64,000 bases of DNA from VXYL01 sp965116935 (lineage in GTDB: Bacteria; Pseudomonadota; Gammaproteobacteria; Pseudomonadales; Azotimanducaceae), in contig OZ220737.1 of the NCBI GenBank assembly GCA_965116935.1, forward strand, positions 5,208,001-5,272,000. Direction: 5' to 3'. Below are positions 17,640 to 26,792 of the stretch, in pieces. The notes below the pieces were generated by a model. It was not told the DNA's origin, searched no databases, and saw only the letters and a program-made list of their open reading frames with translations. Position numbers and translations under genes: made by a program. The first letter of the stretch is position 1; every line of letters begins with the position of its first letter.

Positions 17640-18995
17640 CATATGCGCTAACTTGTTTGGATCGATGGTTCCGGGAAGCGTTCGTCGATCTGCGGGGTCC
17701 GCTGGCGAGGCGGGTCGGCCAATCCCCTTGAGATGCGGTCCCAGTCGTCGATGGCCTGCTGCAGGGGGAGGTGCGGCTCGATGGCGCGGGCGATCTGGCC
17801 GTACATGAAGCGGAAGTCACGCCAGGGACTGCGACGGCGGGCTCTCCACGGTGCCTCCCCAGGGGGAAACGGAGCCGGCGTGGCGAACGAGCTTCTCCAC
17901 CAACAGCGCCACGAGCAGCTTGCCGTGGAGCCAGGCGCGGGCGCTGTCGTCCTCGTGCTTGGGCAGGTGGCCGAGCTGCGCCAGCGACTTGAAGCGCCTG
18001 AAGACCAGTTCGACCTGCCAGCGGACGCGGTACCAGTCCAGCACGCTGCGGGCGTCGAAGGTCCCTTCGGGGAAGGTGGTGAACAGGATCACGTGGCGGG
18101 CGAACTCGAGGCTGGACGGCCGCACCTGCCGGCCCTGGCGCGCTGCGTGTTCCTTCGCCTTGCGCTGCGCGATGGCGGCGGCCTCCTCGGTCTTGCGGAT
18201 CGCGCACACGCGACCCGGCACCGCGACGCCCCGACCGACCGCCACCGCCGGCCATGCCCGCGGGACGCACGCCTCGTCCAGCCCGGCGACCCGCTGCAGC
18301 AGGTCCAGCGCCTCCCCGTCCGGTGTCCGCAGCGGCAGCGAGCCGGTGTTCACGCGCACCGTGGCGTGGCCGCCCGACGACGCCACGTGGCCGAGACCCG
18401 CCGCCGTCGAGTAGCCCCGGTCCGCCAGCACCAGGTCGCCCCGGGCGATCGGAAAGTGCGCCAGCGTCTCGGCCACGCCCGAACCCTCGGTCGGCGTCAG
18501 CTTGTAGAAGTCGCAAGCCAGCGACGGAAGCCGCACGCTGTAGTGCAGGCGCCACAGCGAGCCCGTCCGCCCCGGCTCCTTCACCGTCGTCGCGTCGAAC
18601 GCCCGGAACGGCAGCTCGCCAGACGCCGACACTCCGCCCTGCTCCCGGAACATCGCCGCGCACAGCTCCCGCAGCCACTCCGACGACTTCCGCAGCCGCT
18701 TCAGCAGCGCCACGTCCGAGAGCTCCGCAAGGTTCGCCTGCCGCGCCCGCACCACCGTCTCCCGCAGCGAATGACCCCGCGCCAGATGCAGCAGAAGCAC
18801 CCGCAGCAGCGCCTCCGGAGACTTCGCCTTGCGCAGTCCCTTCAGCGCCCCCGTCTCCTGCGCCAGTTCCTCCCAGCCTTCCGGAAGGAACGACACCACC
18901 ACCTTCCAGTCCTCGTCCACTCCGCACAAGCCCCCAGCCGAACCGACACCCCCACCTTACGGACAGCCGATGCGCAAAACAAGTTAGCGCATATG
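17640..18995 (-). mobile_element. IS4-family insertion sequence, copy 1 (1356 bp)
   Basis: Bounded by inverted ends CATATGCGCTAACTTGTTT and its complement, close in style to IS231/IS4-type ends. It is flanked by the direct repeat GGGACAAGCCC (17629-17639 and 18996-19006). Here the base after the right repeat is T, not C, which fixes the element edge at the C of CATATG and the duplication at 11 bp. Same length as the copies at 53890 and 59905, whose transposase translations are identical, so transposition was probably recent. Confidence 0.93.
17817..18929 (-). CDS. IS4-family DDE transposase, copy 1
   Basis: The 370-residue frame carries the IS4 catalytic set: FRAFDATTVKEPG (first Asp), VLADRGYSTAAG (second Asp), and YRVRWQVELVFRRFKSLAQL, the Y-R-E-K signature with the catalytic Glu. 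The start is a TTG or the GTG three codons later. The frame stops at a TGA, but a further 56 codons with IS4 C-terminal character (DFRFMYGQIARAIEPHLPLQ) follow in the +1 frame. They end at a TAG inside the terminal repeat (17648). The same arrangement exists in all three copies, so the full enzyme may need a frameshift or the short form may be active. Confidence 0.9.
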   Translation of the reverse strand: MCGVDEDWKVVVSFLPEGWEELAQETGALKGLRKAKSPEALLRVLLLHLARGHSLRETVVRARQANLAELSDVALLKRLRKSSEWLRELCAAMFREQGGVSASGELPFRAFDATTVKEPGRTGSLWRLHYSVRLPSLACDFYKLTPTEGSGVAETLAHFPIARGDLVLADRGYSTAAGLGHVASSGGHATVRVNTGSLPLRTPDGEALDLLQRVAGLDEACVPRAWPAVAVGRGVAVPGRVCAIRKTEEAAAIAQRKAKEHAARQGRQVRPSSLEFARHVILFTTFPEGTFDARSVLDWYRVRWQVELVFRRFKSLAQLGHLPKHEDDSARAWLHGKLLVALLVEKLVRHAGSVSPWGGTVESPPSQSLA

Positions 18996-19095
18996 GGGAC
19001 AAGCCCTGTCCCTACGAGGCCGTGTCGAATCCACCGGTGCGTTTCAACGCATTCCCGCCCCATGCCACATGCCGCAATCCCGAAACGGAGCCTTT

Positions 19096-19241
19096 CCTGT
19101 CACTCCCCCCTCGCGGGGGAGTCGAGAAAAGCGTCCTCGCTTTTCTCGGAGGGGGGGCTAGGCAAGTCAGCCGCCGGCCCCCCTTGCCCCCCTCCGAAAG
19201 CGAGGACGCTTTCGACTCCCCCGCAAGGGGGGAGTGACAGG
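19096..19241. repeat. 146-bp long inverted repeat
   Basis: Arms of about 60 bp begin CCTGTCACTCCCCCC and end GGGGGGAGTGACAGG. They include the paired AAGCGTCCTCGCTTT and AAAGCGAGGACGCTTT blocks around a small spacer (CTAGGCAAGTCAGCCGCCGG). RNA from it would fold into a very long hairpin. It is flanked by two similar stretches (GTGTCGAATCC..., GTGCCGAATCC...). It has no coding capacity and resembles a MITE or non-autonomous element. Confidence 0.8.
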
Positions 19242-19318
19242 AGAGGAGGCGCTCCCGTGCCGAATCCGTCGGTTCATTTGAGGCGCATTCCTCGTAGGGG
19301 ACGGGATGCCGAGGCTGC

Positions 19319-19900
19319 TTACCAGCGAGTTGCGAGTTCGCGGCGTATTGCTTCTTCGGCAAGAGGCTCGTCGGGCACGGCATGGCGGACCACCGCGACT
19401 GCAAAGCGCTCGAGCGCGTCTCGCGCCGATAGGTCTTCGGCATCGATCAACGGCAGTTCTGGCCAGGCAGACGCCACCGCGGCGGCGTGGATTCCCGTGC
19501 CAACACGTTGCCACTCGCCGTTCTCGGCATGCACCTTCACACCCTTGAGGCCGCAGCTTGGTGAGCGGTCGGCGAAGACATAGCCCGACACGTCCGCAAT
19601 CGAGGGAGTGACGGTGCGGTGCCACGACGCGAGTTGGTCCGTGTGGTCCAGCGTCTGGTCATGGACAGCGACGGCGCGAGGCGAGGTTGCGTTGCCGATG
19701 AGCTGGATCGGCGGTCGGGGCACGCCCATGCCGATGCCGATTTCCGGGCAAAGTCCCACCAACGAGAACACGGCCTCCAATCGCTCTCGGGGCCAAACAT
19801 TGCTGTTGTGGTCGCCATCCCAGCGCACGCGAGCACCGAGCAGGCACTCGCTCACGGCGACCCGGATGGAACGTTGCGCCAACCGTGCCGCGAGATTCAC
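19319..19900 (-). CDS. DUF523 family protein (YbbK-like)
   Basis: Predicted cytoplasmic protein of 193 residues. The DUF523 pattern is visible: VAVSECLLGARVRWDGDHN at the N-terminus, GLCPEIGIGMGVPRPPIQL in the middle and SGYVFADRSPSCGLKGVKV, where the conserved cysteines lie in C-L, C-P and S-C-G contexts. Function is not established for the family; cysteine placement suggests metal or cofactor binding. Many homologues carry a DUF1722 fusion or start directly at MILVSACLLG. Here about ten extra residues precede that motif, so the real start could be slightly downstream. Confidence 0.85.
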   Translation of the reverse strand: MNLAARLAQRSIRVAVSECLLGARVRWDGDHNSNVWPRERLEAVFSLVGLCPEIGIGMGVPRPPIQLIGNATSPRAVAVHDQTLDHTDQLASWHRTVTPSIADVSGYVFADRSPSCGLKGVKVHAENGEWQRVGTGIHAAAVASAWPELPLIDAEDLSARDALERFAVAVVRHAVPDEPLAEEAIRRELATRW

Positions 19901-20200
19901 GGTGCCCTCATTTCGCTACGACCGGCGCGCCGGCGTGCCTGCCCGGAGATCGGCATGGAGCAACCCCTCAACTCGTTGATTTTCCACAAGACCACCTCGA
20001 AGCCGAGTCAACTGTCCGATCGGATAGGTCCGTTCCGCAGCGATTGTCGTACACCCAGCGATCCAGTTTCGACAGCCATGCCCACTAGCGTCGCACCAAG
20101 CTGCCGGACGCGGGCGCGGCCCTCGCCGGTGGCCGCGTTCACGACCGCTGTGCTACAAAGCACGAACGCGGCTGACGCAAAGGCGATGCAGGAGGGGCAC

Positions 20201-21373
20201 GTGACCGAGAGGAAGCCGGGGTACCTCGCGTTCGCCGCGCACCCCACCCTGAACTTCATGCTCAACCGGCTTGCCTGGGAGATCGATGAGGCCCGGCTCT
20301 TCGACATCGGTGCACGGGTCGCGACGCAAGACGACTTCGTTCGGGTCGTGCTCGACGAGGCGCGCCGCGCCGAAGGCGACGGCCGGCACCGTGACGCAGC
20401 CTTTCTCTACCGCGGCGCCGAGTTCTTCATGGCCCCCTCGCATCCCGACAAGGAGCCGGCCTACGAACGGTTCATGGAACTCTTCTACGAGGTCACGCCG
20501 GACGCGCGCGCCGGTCGGCGCGAGGTCAACTTCGGCAGCGGCTCGCTTGGCGTCATCGACTTGCCGGCGCTCGCTGAGGACAAGGACGTACTGCTGTTCT
20601 GCACCGGCTACGACGGCGTGATCGAGGAACTCTGCGGCAGAGCCTTGCGCCTGCGTCAGGCCGGCTACCGGGTCGTCCTCTACGAGGGACCGGGGCAAGG
20701 TGCTGCACTGCGCCGCTCGGGCCTGCCCATGACGCCCGACTGGGAGCAACCCACCAGCGCGGTGCTCGACGCCCTGGGCGTGCCAAGCTGCACACTGCTC
20801 GGCATCTCGCTTGGCTCGTTCCTCGCCGCCCGGGCAGCGGCATTCGACAGCCGCGTGCGGCGCTTGGTCTGTTGGGGCGCCATACACGAATTCGCCGAAT
20901 GCGTGAAGCGGTCGATGGGCGAGAAGCGAGGCGGGCGAGTGCTTCAGTTGGTGCGGTGGGGCTGGCGCCGCACAGTCAACCGGGCCGTGCGCAGGGGTAT
21001 GGCGGCAGACGCGGGCGCGAACTGGGCCGTCTCGCATGGCATGCACGTCAGCGGCCGCACCGACCCGTTCGGCTATCTGCAGTGGATGCTCGACTTCCAC
21101 CTCCGCGATGTGGCGCACCAGATCGCCCAGGACGTCCTGGTCGTGTCGAGTTCCGATGACCACCTCGTCCCGCGCGACCAGCTGCGGCACATGGCGGACG
21201 CGCTCGTCGGCGCACGGTCCGTCGCCACCCGTCTGACGACCGCCACCGAGCACGCGGCCGAGCACTGCCAGATCGGCAACCCGGACCTCGTCGTCGATGA
21301 GATCCTGCGCTGGATGGCGGGCCTCGACCGACGCGATCGACTGCTCGCTACCCCATCCGCCGGTGCCCCCTAG
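20201..21373 (+). CDS. Alpha/beta-hydrolase (FrsA/DUF1100-like esterase)
   Basis: The 390-residue product has an N-terminal helical lid region (HPTLNFMLNRLAWE...) and a C-terminal alpha/beta-hydrolase domain. The domain has VLLFCTGYDGVIEELCG, VVLYEGPGQGAAL and the nucleophile elbow LLGISLGSFLA (G-I-S-L-G). A later Asp (SSSDDHLVPRDQL) and His (TEHAAEHC) complete the likely triad. It resembles esterases of the FrsA or pseudooxynicotine-hydrolase type; the substrate is unknown. The frame is open far upstream, but a perfect AGGAGGGG lies just before the GTG at 20201, which I take as the start. It stands alone, between a DUF523 gene and the acyl-CoA dehydrogenases. Confidence 0.75.
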   Translation: MTERKPGYLAFAAHPTLNFMLNRLAWEIDEARLFDIGARVATQDDFVRVVLDEARRAEGDGRHRDAAFLYRGAEFFMAPSHPDKEPAYERFMELFYEVTPDARAGRREVNFGSGSLGVIDLPALAEDKDVLLFCTGYDGVIEELCGRALRLRQAGYRVVLYEGPGQGAALRRSGLPMTPDWEQPTSAVLDALGVPSCTLLGISLGSFLAARAAAFDSRVRRLVCWGAIHEFAECVKRSMGEKRGGRVLQLVRWGWRRTVNRAVRRGMAADAGANWAVSHGMHVSGRTDPFGYLQWMLDFHLRDVAHQIAQDVLVVSSSDDHLVPRDQLRHMADALVGARSVATRLTTATEHAAEHCQIGNPDLVVDEILRWMAGLDRRDRLLATPSAGAP

Positions 21374-21526
21374 CCGGCGCTCTTCGTTCCTCGCGCGGTG
21401 GAGACTTTTGCTGGAACATCGGCAGGCGGGCGAGAAACCGAACGTTTGGAGGACGTTCCGCCCAACCTCGCTCGAGCGTCCCGCCGGCGCCGACCCAAGG
21501 TCCGCTGCATGCCGACGGGCCCTCGG

Positions 21527-22465
21527 TCAACCTTCTCGGGCGATGAAGTCCCACAGCCCGTCCGCGCCGGTTGCCGCCAGGCGTTCGCCCAAGCGGCGCT
21601 GCCAGAACGCCTCGTTGCCGAACTCGTCCCGCCAAGACCATAGCCGGCGGGTGAAGTGGTGCAGCGTATGCTCGTGGGTGAAGCCCATCGCGCCATGCAC
21701 CTGATGGGCGATCTCGGCGGCGATGCCGCACGCCTCCCCCACCCGCGCCTTGGCCGCCGCCGCCTGGGTGCCAAAGCCGTCGCCGTCCAGGGCTTCGATG
21801 GCGCCGTCGCAGGCCCGCACCGCCGCCGCCACTTCGCCGGCCAACACCGCAAGCTGGTGCTGGATGGCCTGGAAGCGGGAGATGGTGCGCCCGAACTGGC
21901 TACGCGTGGTGGCGTATTCGATGGCGAGTTCGAGCGTGCGCTCGAGCGCGCCAGCCGCCAAGGCGGCACGGGTCGTCGCCATCAGTTCGGGCATCTCGTC
22001 GGGCAAGTCAAGCGCGGTGGCCGCGTCCACGTGAATGCGGTCGCGTGGCTCACCGGCAAGGTTGGTGCCGTCTGCCACCAAGAACGCCGTTGCCAACCGG
22101 CCATCCAGGGTCAACACCCGCTCCGCGCGACGACCCCAAGCCGCCACCAGCCCGTCGTCGGCCACGACCGTGAGCGTGTCACTGTCCTCGCCGCCCAGCA
22201 CAAACCCCGCGACCCAGACCTCTGCCAACGGCAGCGGCACGGCGTGACGTCCCGCCACCTTGAGCAGGCCAAGGATGTCCGCCAGGCCCGTACCCGAGTC
22301 CTTTGCCCCCACCAGGTGCAGCCCCGCCTCGCACAGCACCCGCCAAAGCTCTTGCGGGAACTCGCCGGCCTCGGCGCGATCAAGCAGCGGCTTGTCCACG
22401 TGGTCGGCGAAGATGCGGTCGGCAGCGTCCGCAACTAGCGTCGTGTCATGCGTCTCTTGGCGCAT
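21527..22465 (-). CDS. Acyl-CoA dehydrogenase, short subunit type
   Basis: FAD-dependent acyl-CoA dehydrogenase of 312 residues, shorter than the common ~380. The N-terminal helical domain is present (ADHVDKPLLDRAEAGEFPQELW) and the middle beta domain is reduced. The C-terminal domain has LAIEYATTRSQFGRTISRFQ and the family signature QVHGAMGFTHEHTLHHFTRR. It lies 94 bp downstream of a second, longer dehydrogenase on the same strand. Such short/long pairs often form a heterotetramer with one FAD site per pair, as known for the steroid side-chain enzymes of actinobacteria. I infer the same here. The ATG at 22465 follows AAGGGG; an upstream TTG is less likely. Confidence 0.85.
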   Translation of the reverse strand: MRQETHDTTLVADAADRIFADHVDKPLLDRAEAGEFPQELWRVLCEAGLHLVGAKDSGTGLADILGLLKVAGRHAVPLPLAEVWVAGFVLGGEDSDTLTVVADDGLVAAWGRRAERVLTLDGRLATAFLVADGTNLAGEPRDRIHVDAATALDLPDEMPELMATTRAALAAGALERTLELAIEYATTRSQFGRTISRFQAIQHQLAVLAGEVAAAVRACDGAIEALDGDGFGTQAAAAKARVGEACGIAAEIAHQVHGAMGFTHEHTLHHFTRRLWSWRDEFGNEAFWQRRLGERLAATGADGLWDFIAREG

Positions 22466-22510
22466 CAGCGTTCGCCCCTTGGTTCGTGGCAACGCGAGTC
22501 CCCAGCAATG

Positions 22511-22558
22511 GCCAGCAGTTCGCGCAGCGAACTGCCAACGCGCCCTTCAGGGCGCGCC
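22511..22558. repeat. Dispersed palindromic repeat (modules B+A, reversed)
   Basis: GCCAGCAGTTCGCGCAGCG, then AACTGCC, then CGCGCCC-ttcag-GGCGCG: the two hairpins in reverse orientation. It lies between the two dehydrogenase genes, so the longer gene's transcript carries it. Confidence 0.8.
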
Positions 22559-22559
22559 A

Positions 22560-23699
22560 TCAGCGCAACCCCAGCCCGCGAGCGATCACGCCGCGCAGAA
22601 TCTCGCGGGTGCCGCCCCGGATCGTGAACGACGGCGAATGCATCAGCGTCTGGGCGAGGCTGCGGGTGAAGGGGTGCTCCGGCGGCATCTGCGGCAGCGC
22701 CAAGCGCACAAGCTCCGGCAGCGTCTTTTCGAAGTCGTTGCCGAGCGACTTCACCAGCGCCGCTTCGACGCCCGGACTCGCTCCCTCCTGCAACATGGCA
22801 GCCACGGAGATGGACATCTTCCGCAACGTCATCAAATGGCTCGCGAGGCGTCCGATGAGGGCCGCCTGCTCCGGCATGGGTGCGGTGCCAACGGCGCGGA
22901 CGAACTCCACGAAAACGCGAAAGGCAGAGAGGAATCGTTCCGGGCCGCTGCGCTCATAGCCGAGCTCGCTCGTCACCTGCTGCCAGCCATTGCCCGGTTC
23001 GCCCACCACATCCGCGTCCGCGACGAAGCACTCGTCGAACACCACCTCGTTGAAGTCGTGTCCGCCGGCGATGTTGGCGATGGGGCGCACGGTGACGCCC
23101 TCGCCCTTGAGATCGACGATCACCTGCGTGAGTCCGGCATGGCGGTCCGCCGGTGTGCCTTCGGTGCGCACGAGGGCGATGATGTAGTGGTTGCGGTGTG
23201 CGTCCGTGGTCCAGATCTTCGTTCCGCTCACGCGCCAGCCGCCCTTCACGCGGACCGCCTTGGTGGCTACCGAAGCGAGGTCCGAGCCGGTGTTCGGTTC
23301 GCTCATGCCGATGGAGAACCAAGTCTCCCCGCGGGCGATGCCGGGCAGGTAACGGCGCTGCTGTTCCTCGGTGCCGAAGCGCAGGAGCAGCGGCCCGCTC
23401 TGCCGGTCGGCGATCCAGTGCGCACTCACCGGGGCGCCCGCCGCCAGCAACTCTTCGGTCACCACATAGCGCTCGAAGAACGTGCGCTCGCCGCCGCCCA
23501 CCGCCTTGGGCCAGGTCATGCCGATCCAGCCCCGCATTCCCAAGCGGCGCGTGAATTGCGGGCTGTGGCCTTCGTTGAAGTCGGAGTTGGGCCAGTAATC
23601 CGCCGGCATCTCCTGGGCCAGGAACGCCCGCACTTCGGTGCGCAGCGCCTCCGCCTCGTCCGGCAGCCGCGCCGGCGCGAACGTCAATCCGGAAAACAC
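22560..23699 (-). CDS. Acyl-CoA dehydrogenase
   Basis: FAD enzyme of 379 residues that introduces the 2,3-double bond into an acyl-CoA. Seen are the N-terminal helical domain, WIGMTWPKAVGGGER, the FAD/substrate loop WFSIGMSEPNTGSDLASVAT, KIWTTDAHRNHYII and the C-terminal SFTIRGGTREILRGVIARGL. The frame is open 40 codons further, but GTG at 23697-23699 gives the N-terminus MFSGLTFAPARLPDEAEALR typical of the family. The gene precedes the short dehydrogenase at 21527 on the same strand, with a repeat between. The pair may act on a bulky or branched acyl-CoA. Confidence 0.88.
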   Translation of the reverse strand: MFSGLTFAPARLPDEAEALRTEVRAFLAQEMPADYWPNSDFNEGHSPQFTRRLGMRGWIGMTWPKAVGGGERTFFERYVVTEELLAAGAPVSAHWIADRQSGPLLLRFGTEEQQRRYLPGIARGETWFSIGMSEPNTGSDLASVATKAVRVKGGWRVSGTKIWTTDAHRNHYIIALVRTEGTPADRHAGLTQVIVDLKGEGVTVRPIANIAGGHDFNEVVFDECFVADADVVGEPGNGWQQVTSELGYERSGPERFLSAFRVFVEFVRAVGTAPMPEQAALIGRLASHLMTLRKMSISVAAMLQEGASPGVEAALVKSLGNDFEKTLPELVRLALPQMPPEHPFTRSLAQTLMHSPSFTIRGGTREILRGVIARGLGLR

Positions 23700-23848
23700 C
23701 CTCGCCCTGCCCCACCGCTGCTGTCTTGCACGAAAGCGTATCACTCGGCGCGGCAACCCCTGGCGAGAAAGGCGCCGATGACTTTCCTCCAACGGCACCG
23801 GCGCTATGATCGCCAGCATCAGCTATGCACCCAGGGGTGCCCGTTCGC

Positions 23849-24268
23849 ATGACCGAGGCCGATATCGCACGGGCGCTCACGCCGATTCTGAAGGAAGTGT
23901 CCGACCGCGCCTCCGTGGCTGGCAGCTTCATCGACAAGGAGGCGTACCGCATTTACCTCGCCACCGTATGGGCCAACATCGTCATGGACCCGAGCGCTCT
24001 GGGTGTCGACGAGGACGAACTCGAGAGCGTCCACGATCTCATCAACCTAAGCGCCGGGCAGGTGCTCGGCGAAGACGAGGCCATCGCCGGCTGCTTCCGA
24101 TTCATCAACAGCCGTGCCGGAGAACTGGCCATGGACAAGGCGAAGGTGTCGAAGACCCATCGCCAACTGCTGCTGTACTTCTCCTCCATGATCCTCGACC
24201 CAGACGGCCACCGGCGCTGGATGGAGGACGTGAAGGAACGCCGCCGCAACCCCCGCCGGGGAACTTGA
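23849..24268 (+). CDS. Hypothetical protein, not recognised
   Basis: A 139-residue, soluble, mildly acidic frame with protein-like composition (MTEADIARALTPILKEVSDR, then helical blocks such as ELESVHDLINLSAGQVLGED, AIAGCFRFINSRAGELAMDK and LLLYFSSMILDPDGHRRWME). It is predicted all-alpha. I recognise no domain. It lies divergently from the dehydrogenase at 22560 and 89 bp upstream of another dehydrogenase pair, so it may belong to that operon. An earlier in-frame ATG at 23825 is possible. Confidence 0.65.
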   Translation: MTEADIARALTPILKEVSDRASVAGSFIDKEAYRIYLATVWANIVMDPSALGVDEDELESVHDLINLSAGQVLGEDEAIAGCFRFINSRAGELAMDKAKVSKTHRQLLLYFSSMILDPDGHRRWMEDVKERRRNPRRGT

Positions 24269-24357
24269 ACGGTGGATGCAACATCGAGCCGGGCACGGTA
24301 TGTTGCGCGGATGCACCATCCTCATCAGTTCGCGCGCCGCTGAGCCCGTAGGCGACG

Positions 24358-25467
24358 ATGCACTTCGCCTTCACCCCGGAGCAGGAGCAGTTTCGCGACG
24401 CTGTGCGTCGGTTTCTGCGCGATCGCTCGCCGCCCGCAGAGGTGCGCCGGCTGATGGACGACGAGCTCGGCCACGATCCAGGCGTTTGGCGGCAGTTGTG
24501 TCAGGAGCTTGGCCTTGGCGCCTTGCATGTGCCGGAGGATCGTGGCGGACAAGGATTTTCCGTCACCGAACTCGGCATCGCCTTCGAGGAAATGGGGCGG
24601 GCGCTGTTGTGTGCTCCCTATCTGTCCTCCGTGCTGGCGACAACCGCCGTCGCCGAGGCGTGCGCGCCCGAGGAAGCCGAGCGAATCGTCTCCGGCATCG
24701 CCACCGGCGAGCAACTGGCTGCACTGGCGCTGACGGAAGCGAACGGGCGCTGGGACGCCGGCGGAATCGAGTTGGTCGCCGACGAGGGTCGACTCAGCGG
24801 CAGCAAGACGCATGTCATCGATGGCCATGTTGCAGACCTACTCATCGTCGCGGCACGGGCGTCGGGCAGCACCGGCGAGGAGGGTCTGTCGCTGCACCTA
24901 GCGGCCGCCGACGCCCCTGGCGTCACCCGCCACCCCCTCACGGCGCTCGATCCCACCCGCAAGCTCGCCCGCATCGACTTCGCCAACGTGGAGGCGCGCT
25001 GCATCTCGAGCGCTGCCGCCCCGGCGCTGCGGCGAACGCTGGAAACCGCTTGCATCGCCGTCGCCTGCGAGCTCGCCGGAGTTGCCGAAGCCTTGCTTGA
25101 GTCCGCCGTGGACTACGCCAAGCTGCGGATGCAGTTCGGCCGCGCGGTGGGTTCGTTCCAAGCCATCAAGCACAAGTGCGCCGACCTCTTGCTGGAGGTG
25201 GAACTCGCCAAGTCGGCCGCTCGCTACGCCGCCGAGGCGGCAACCGATGGCGACCCCGACCTGCCGGCTCTCGCAAGCCTCGCCAAGGCCGCCTGCTCCG
25301 ATGCGGCCATGCGGGCGGCGCGAGAGTGCATCCAGATTCACGGCGGCATCGGCTTCACCTGGGACAACGACACGCACCTGTGGTTCAAGCGCGCCAAGAG
25401 CGCGGAAGTGCTCTTCGGCACCCCAGCGTGGCACCGCGAGCGGCTGATGCGGTGCTGGGAGGTATAG
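24358..25467 (+). CDS. Acyl-CoA dehydrogenase, FadE-type small partner
   Basis: Product of 369 residues starting MHFAFTPEQEQFRDAVRRFL, as usual for this family. The beta domain is divergent: the loop that normally reads SEP-GSD is replaced by LTEANGRWDAGG. The C-terminal domain keeps YAKLRMQFGRAVGSFQAIKH and CIQIHGGIGFTWDNDTHLW. That combination matches the partner subunit of heteromeric acyl-CoA dehydrogenases. Its stop is one base before the GTG of the next dehydrogenase, so the two are surely co-translated. Confidence 0.88.
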   Translation: MHFAFTPEQEQFRDAVRRFLRDRSPPAEVRRLMDDELGHDPGVWRQLCQELGLGALHVPEDRGGQGFSVTELGIAFEEMGRALLCAPYLSSVLATTAVAEACAPEEAERIVSGIATGEQLAALALTEANGRWDAGGIELVADEGRLSGSKTHVIDGHVADLLIVAARASGSTGEEGLSLHLAAADAPGVTRHPLTALDPTRKLARIDFANVEARCISSAAAPALRRTLETACIAVACELAGVAEALLESAVDYAKLRMQFGRAVGSFQAIKHKCADLLLEVELAKSAARYAAEAATDGDPDLPALASLAKAACSDAAMRAARECIQIHGGIGFTWDNDTHLWFKRAKSAEVLFGTPAWHRERLMRCWEV

Positions 25468-25468
25468 C

Positions 25469-26728
25469 GTGAGCGAGACCGCATCCATGGTCCCTTCGGC
25501 GGACAGCGTTCGCCGCGAAGTGCGGGAGTGGCTGGAGGCCAACTGGGACCCGAACGAAGACCTCGTCGCCTGGCGCAACCTGCTGGCGGACTCCGGCTGG
25601 GGCATGCCGGTGTGGCCCCGACAGTGGCATGGGCGCGATCTGCCGCAGGCCCTCGCACCCGTGGTGGACGACGAGTTCGCACGACTGGGCGCCGTCGGCG
25701 TCGCCAAGACGGGAGTCCGCCTGTTGGCTGCGGCGACCTTGCTCGAACACGGCAACGACGCCCACAAGGCAAGATTCCTGCGCCGCATCCTCACGGGCGA
25801 AGACACTTGGTGCCAGCTTTTCAGCGAACCGGGGAGTGGCTCCGACCTCGCCGGCGCCACGACCCGTGCCGACCGCCACGGCGACCACTTTCTCGTCAAC
25901 GGCCAGAAGGTGTGGACCACCAGCGCCCACCACGCCGACTACGGCCTTCTGCTCGCCCGCACCGACTGGGACGTGCCGAAGCACCAAGGCCTCACGTACT
26001 TCGTGCTCGACATGCACCAGGAGGGCGTGGACGTGCGCCCGCTCAAGCAGATGAACGGCCATGCATCGTTCAATCAGGTGTTCTTCACCGACGCGGTGGC
26101 GCCGGCCGAGAACCTCGTTTCCACCGTTGGCAACGGCTGGCAGGTGGCCATCACGACTCTCATGCACGAGCGGCGTGGGGCGGACGGCCTGCGCGGCATG
26201 CAACGAGAGCGCGACTTGCCCGGACGCATCTACGAGCAGGAGCGCGAAGAGATCGCGGTAGCGCTCGATCCTTACAAGTGGTATCCGCAGCGCGCCGGGC
26301 GGGTCGATCTCGTGCTCGAACGGGCGCAAGCGACGGGCCGCAACACCGACCCGGCTACCCGCCAGGAGATTGCCAGGCTACTGACGATGGCCAGGTGCGC
26401 CGAGTGGACCGCACGTCGCGCGAGGGCCGCACAGCAGCAAAGCCGCCCGCAGGGCCCGGAAGGCTCCCTCGGCAAGCTCGCGTCGAGCAACATCGCCCGC
26501 CAGGCCTCTCACGTACATACGTTGATCGCCGGCGCAAACGCCATGCTCGCCGGCGAAGACGGCGACCTGAACGGCCTGATCGCCGAAATCCTCGTCTCCG
26601 TCCCGGCAACCTCCATCGCCGGCGGCACCGACGAAATCCAGCGCAACATCATCGCTGAACGAGTGCTGGGCCTGCCCAAGGAACCCCGCATGGACACGGG
26701 CCCCTTCCGCGACGTGAAGCGGAACTAA
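25469..26728 (+). CDS. Acyl-CoA dehydrogenase, FadE-type large partner
   Basis: FAD enzyme of 419 residues beginning at a GTG directly after the previous stop. It has the family loop WCQLFSEPGSGSDLAGATTR, FLVNGQKVWTTSAHHADYGL, VGNGWQVAITTLMHER and the C-terminal SIAGGTDEIQRNIIAERVLG. With 24358 it forms an adjacent small/large pair, the second such pair in 5 kb. No thiolase, hydratase or ligase is adjacent, so the substrate cannot be told; sterol-like or isoprenoid acyl-CoAs are possible. Confidence 0.9.
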   Translation: MSETASMVPSADSVRREVREWLEANWDPNEDLVAWRNLLADSGWGMPVWPRQWHGRDLPQALAPVVDDEFARLGAVGVAKTGVRLLAAATLLEHGNDAHKARFLRRILTGEDTWCQLFSEPGSGSDLAGATTRADRHGDHFLVNGQKVWTTSAHHADYGLLLARTDWDVPKHQGLTYFVLDMHQEGVDVRPLKQMNGHASFNQVFFTDAVAPAENLVSTVGNGWQVAITTLMHERRGADGLRGMQRERDLPGRIYEQEREEIAVALDPYKWYPQRAGRVDLVLERAQATGRNTDPATRQEIARLLTMARCAEWTARRARAAQQQSRPQGPEGSLGKLASSNIARQASHVHTLIAGANAMLAGEDGDLNGLIAEILVSVPATSIAGGTDEIQRNIIAERVLGLPKEPRMDTGPFRDVKRN

Positions 26729-26792
26729 GCCTCGGTCAGCACCTGATGATGCTGGCGGGGACCGCAGCCCAAAGGGGAAACGCTCAGGGTGC

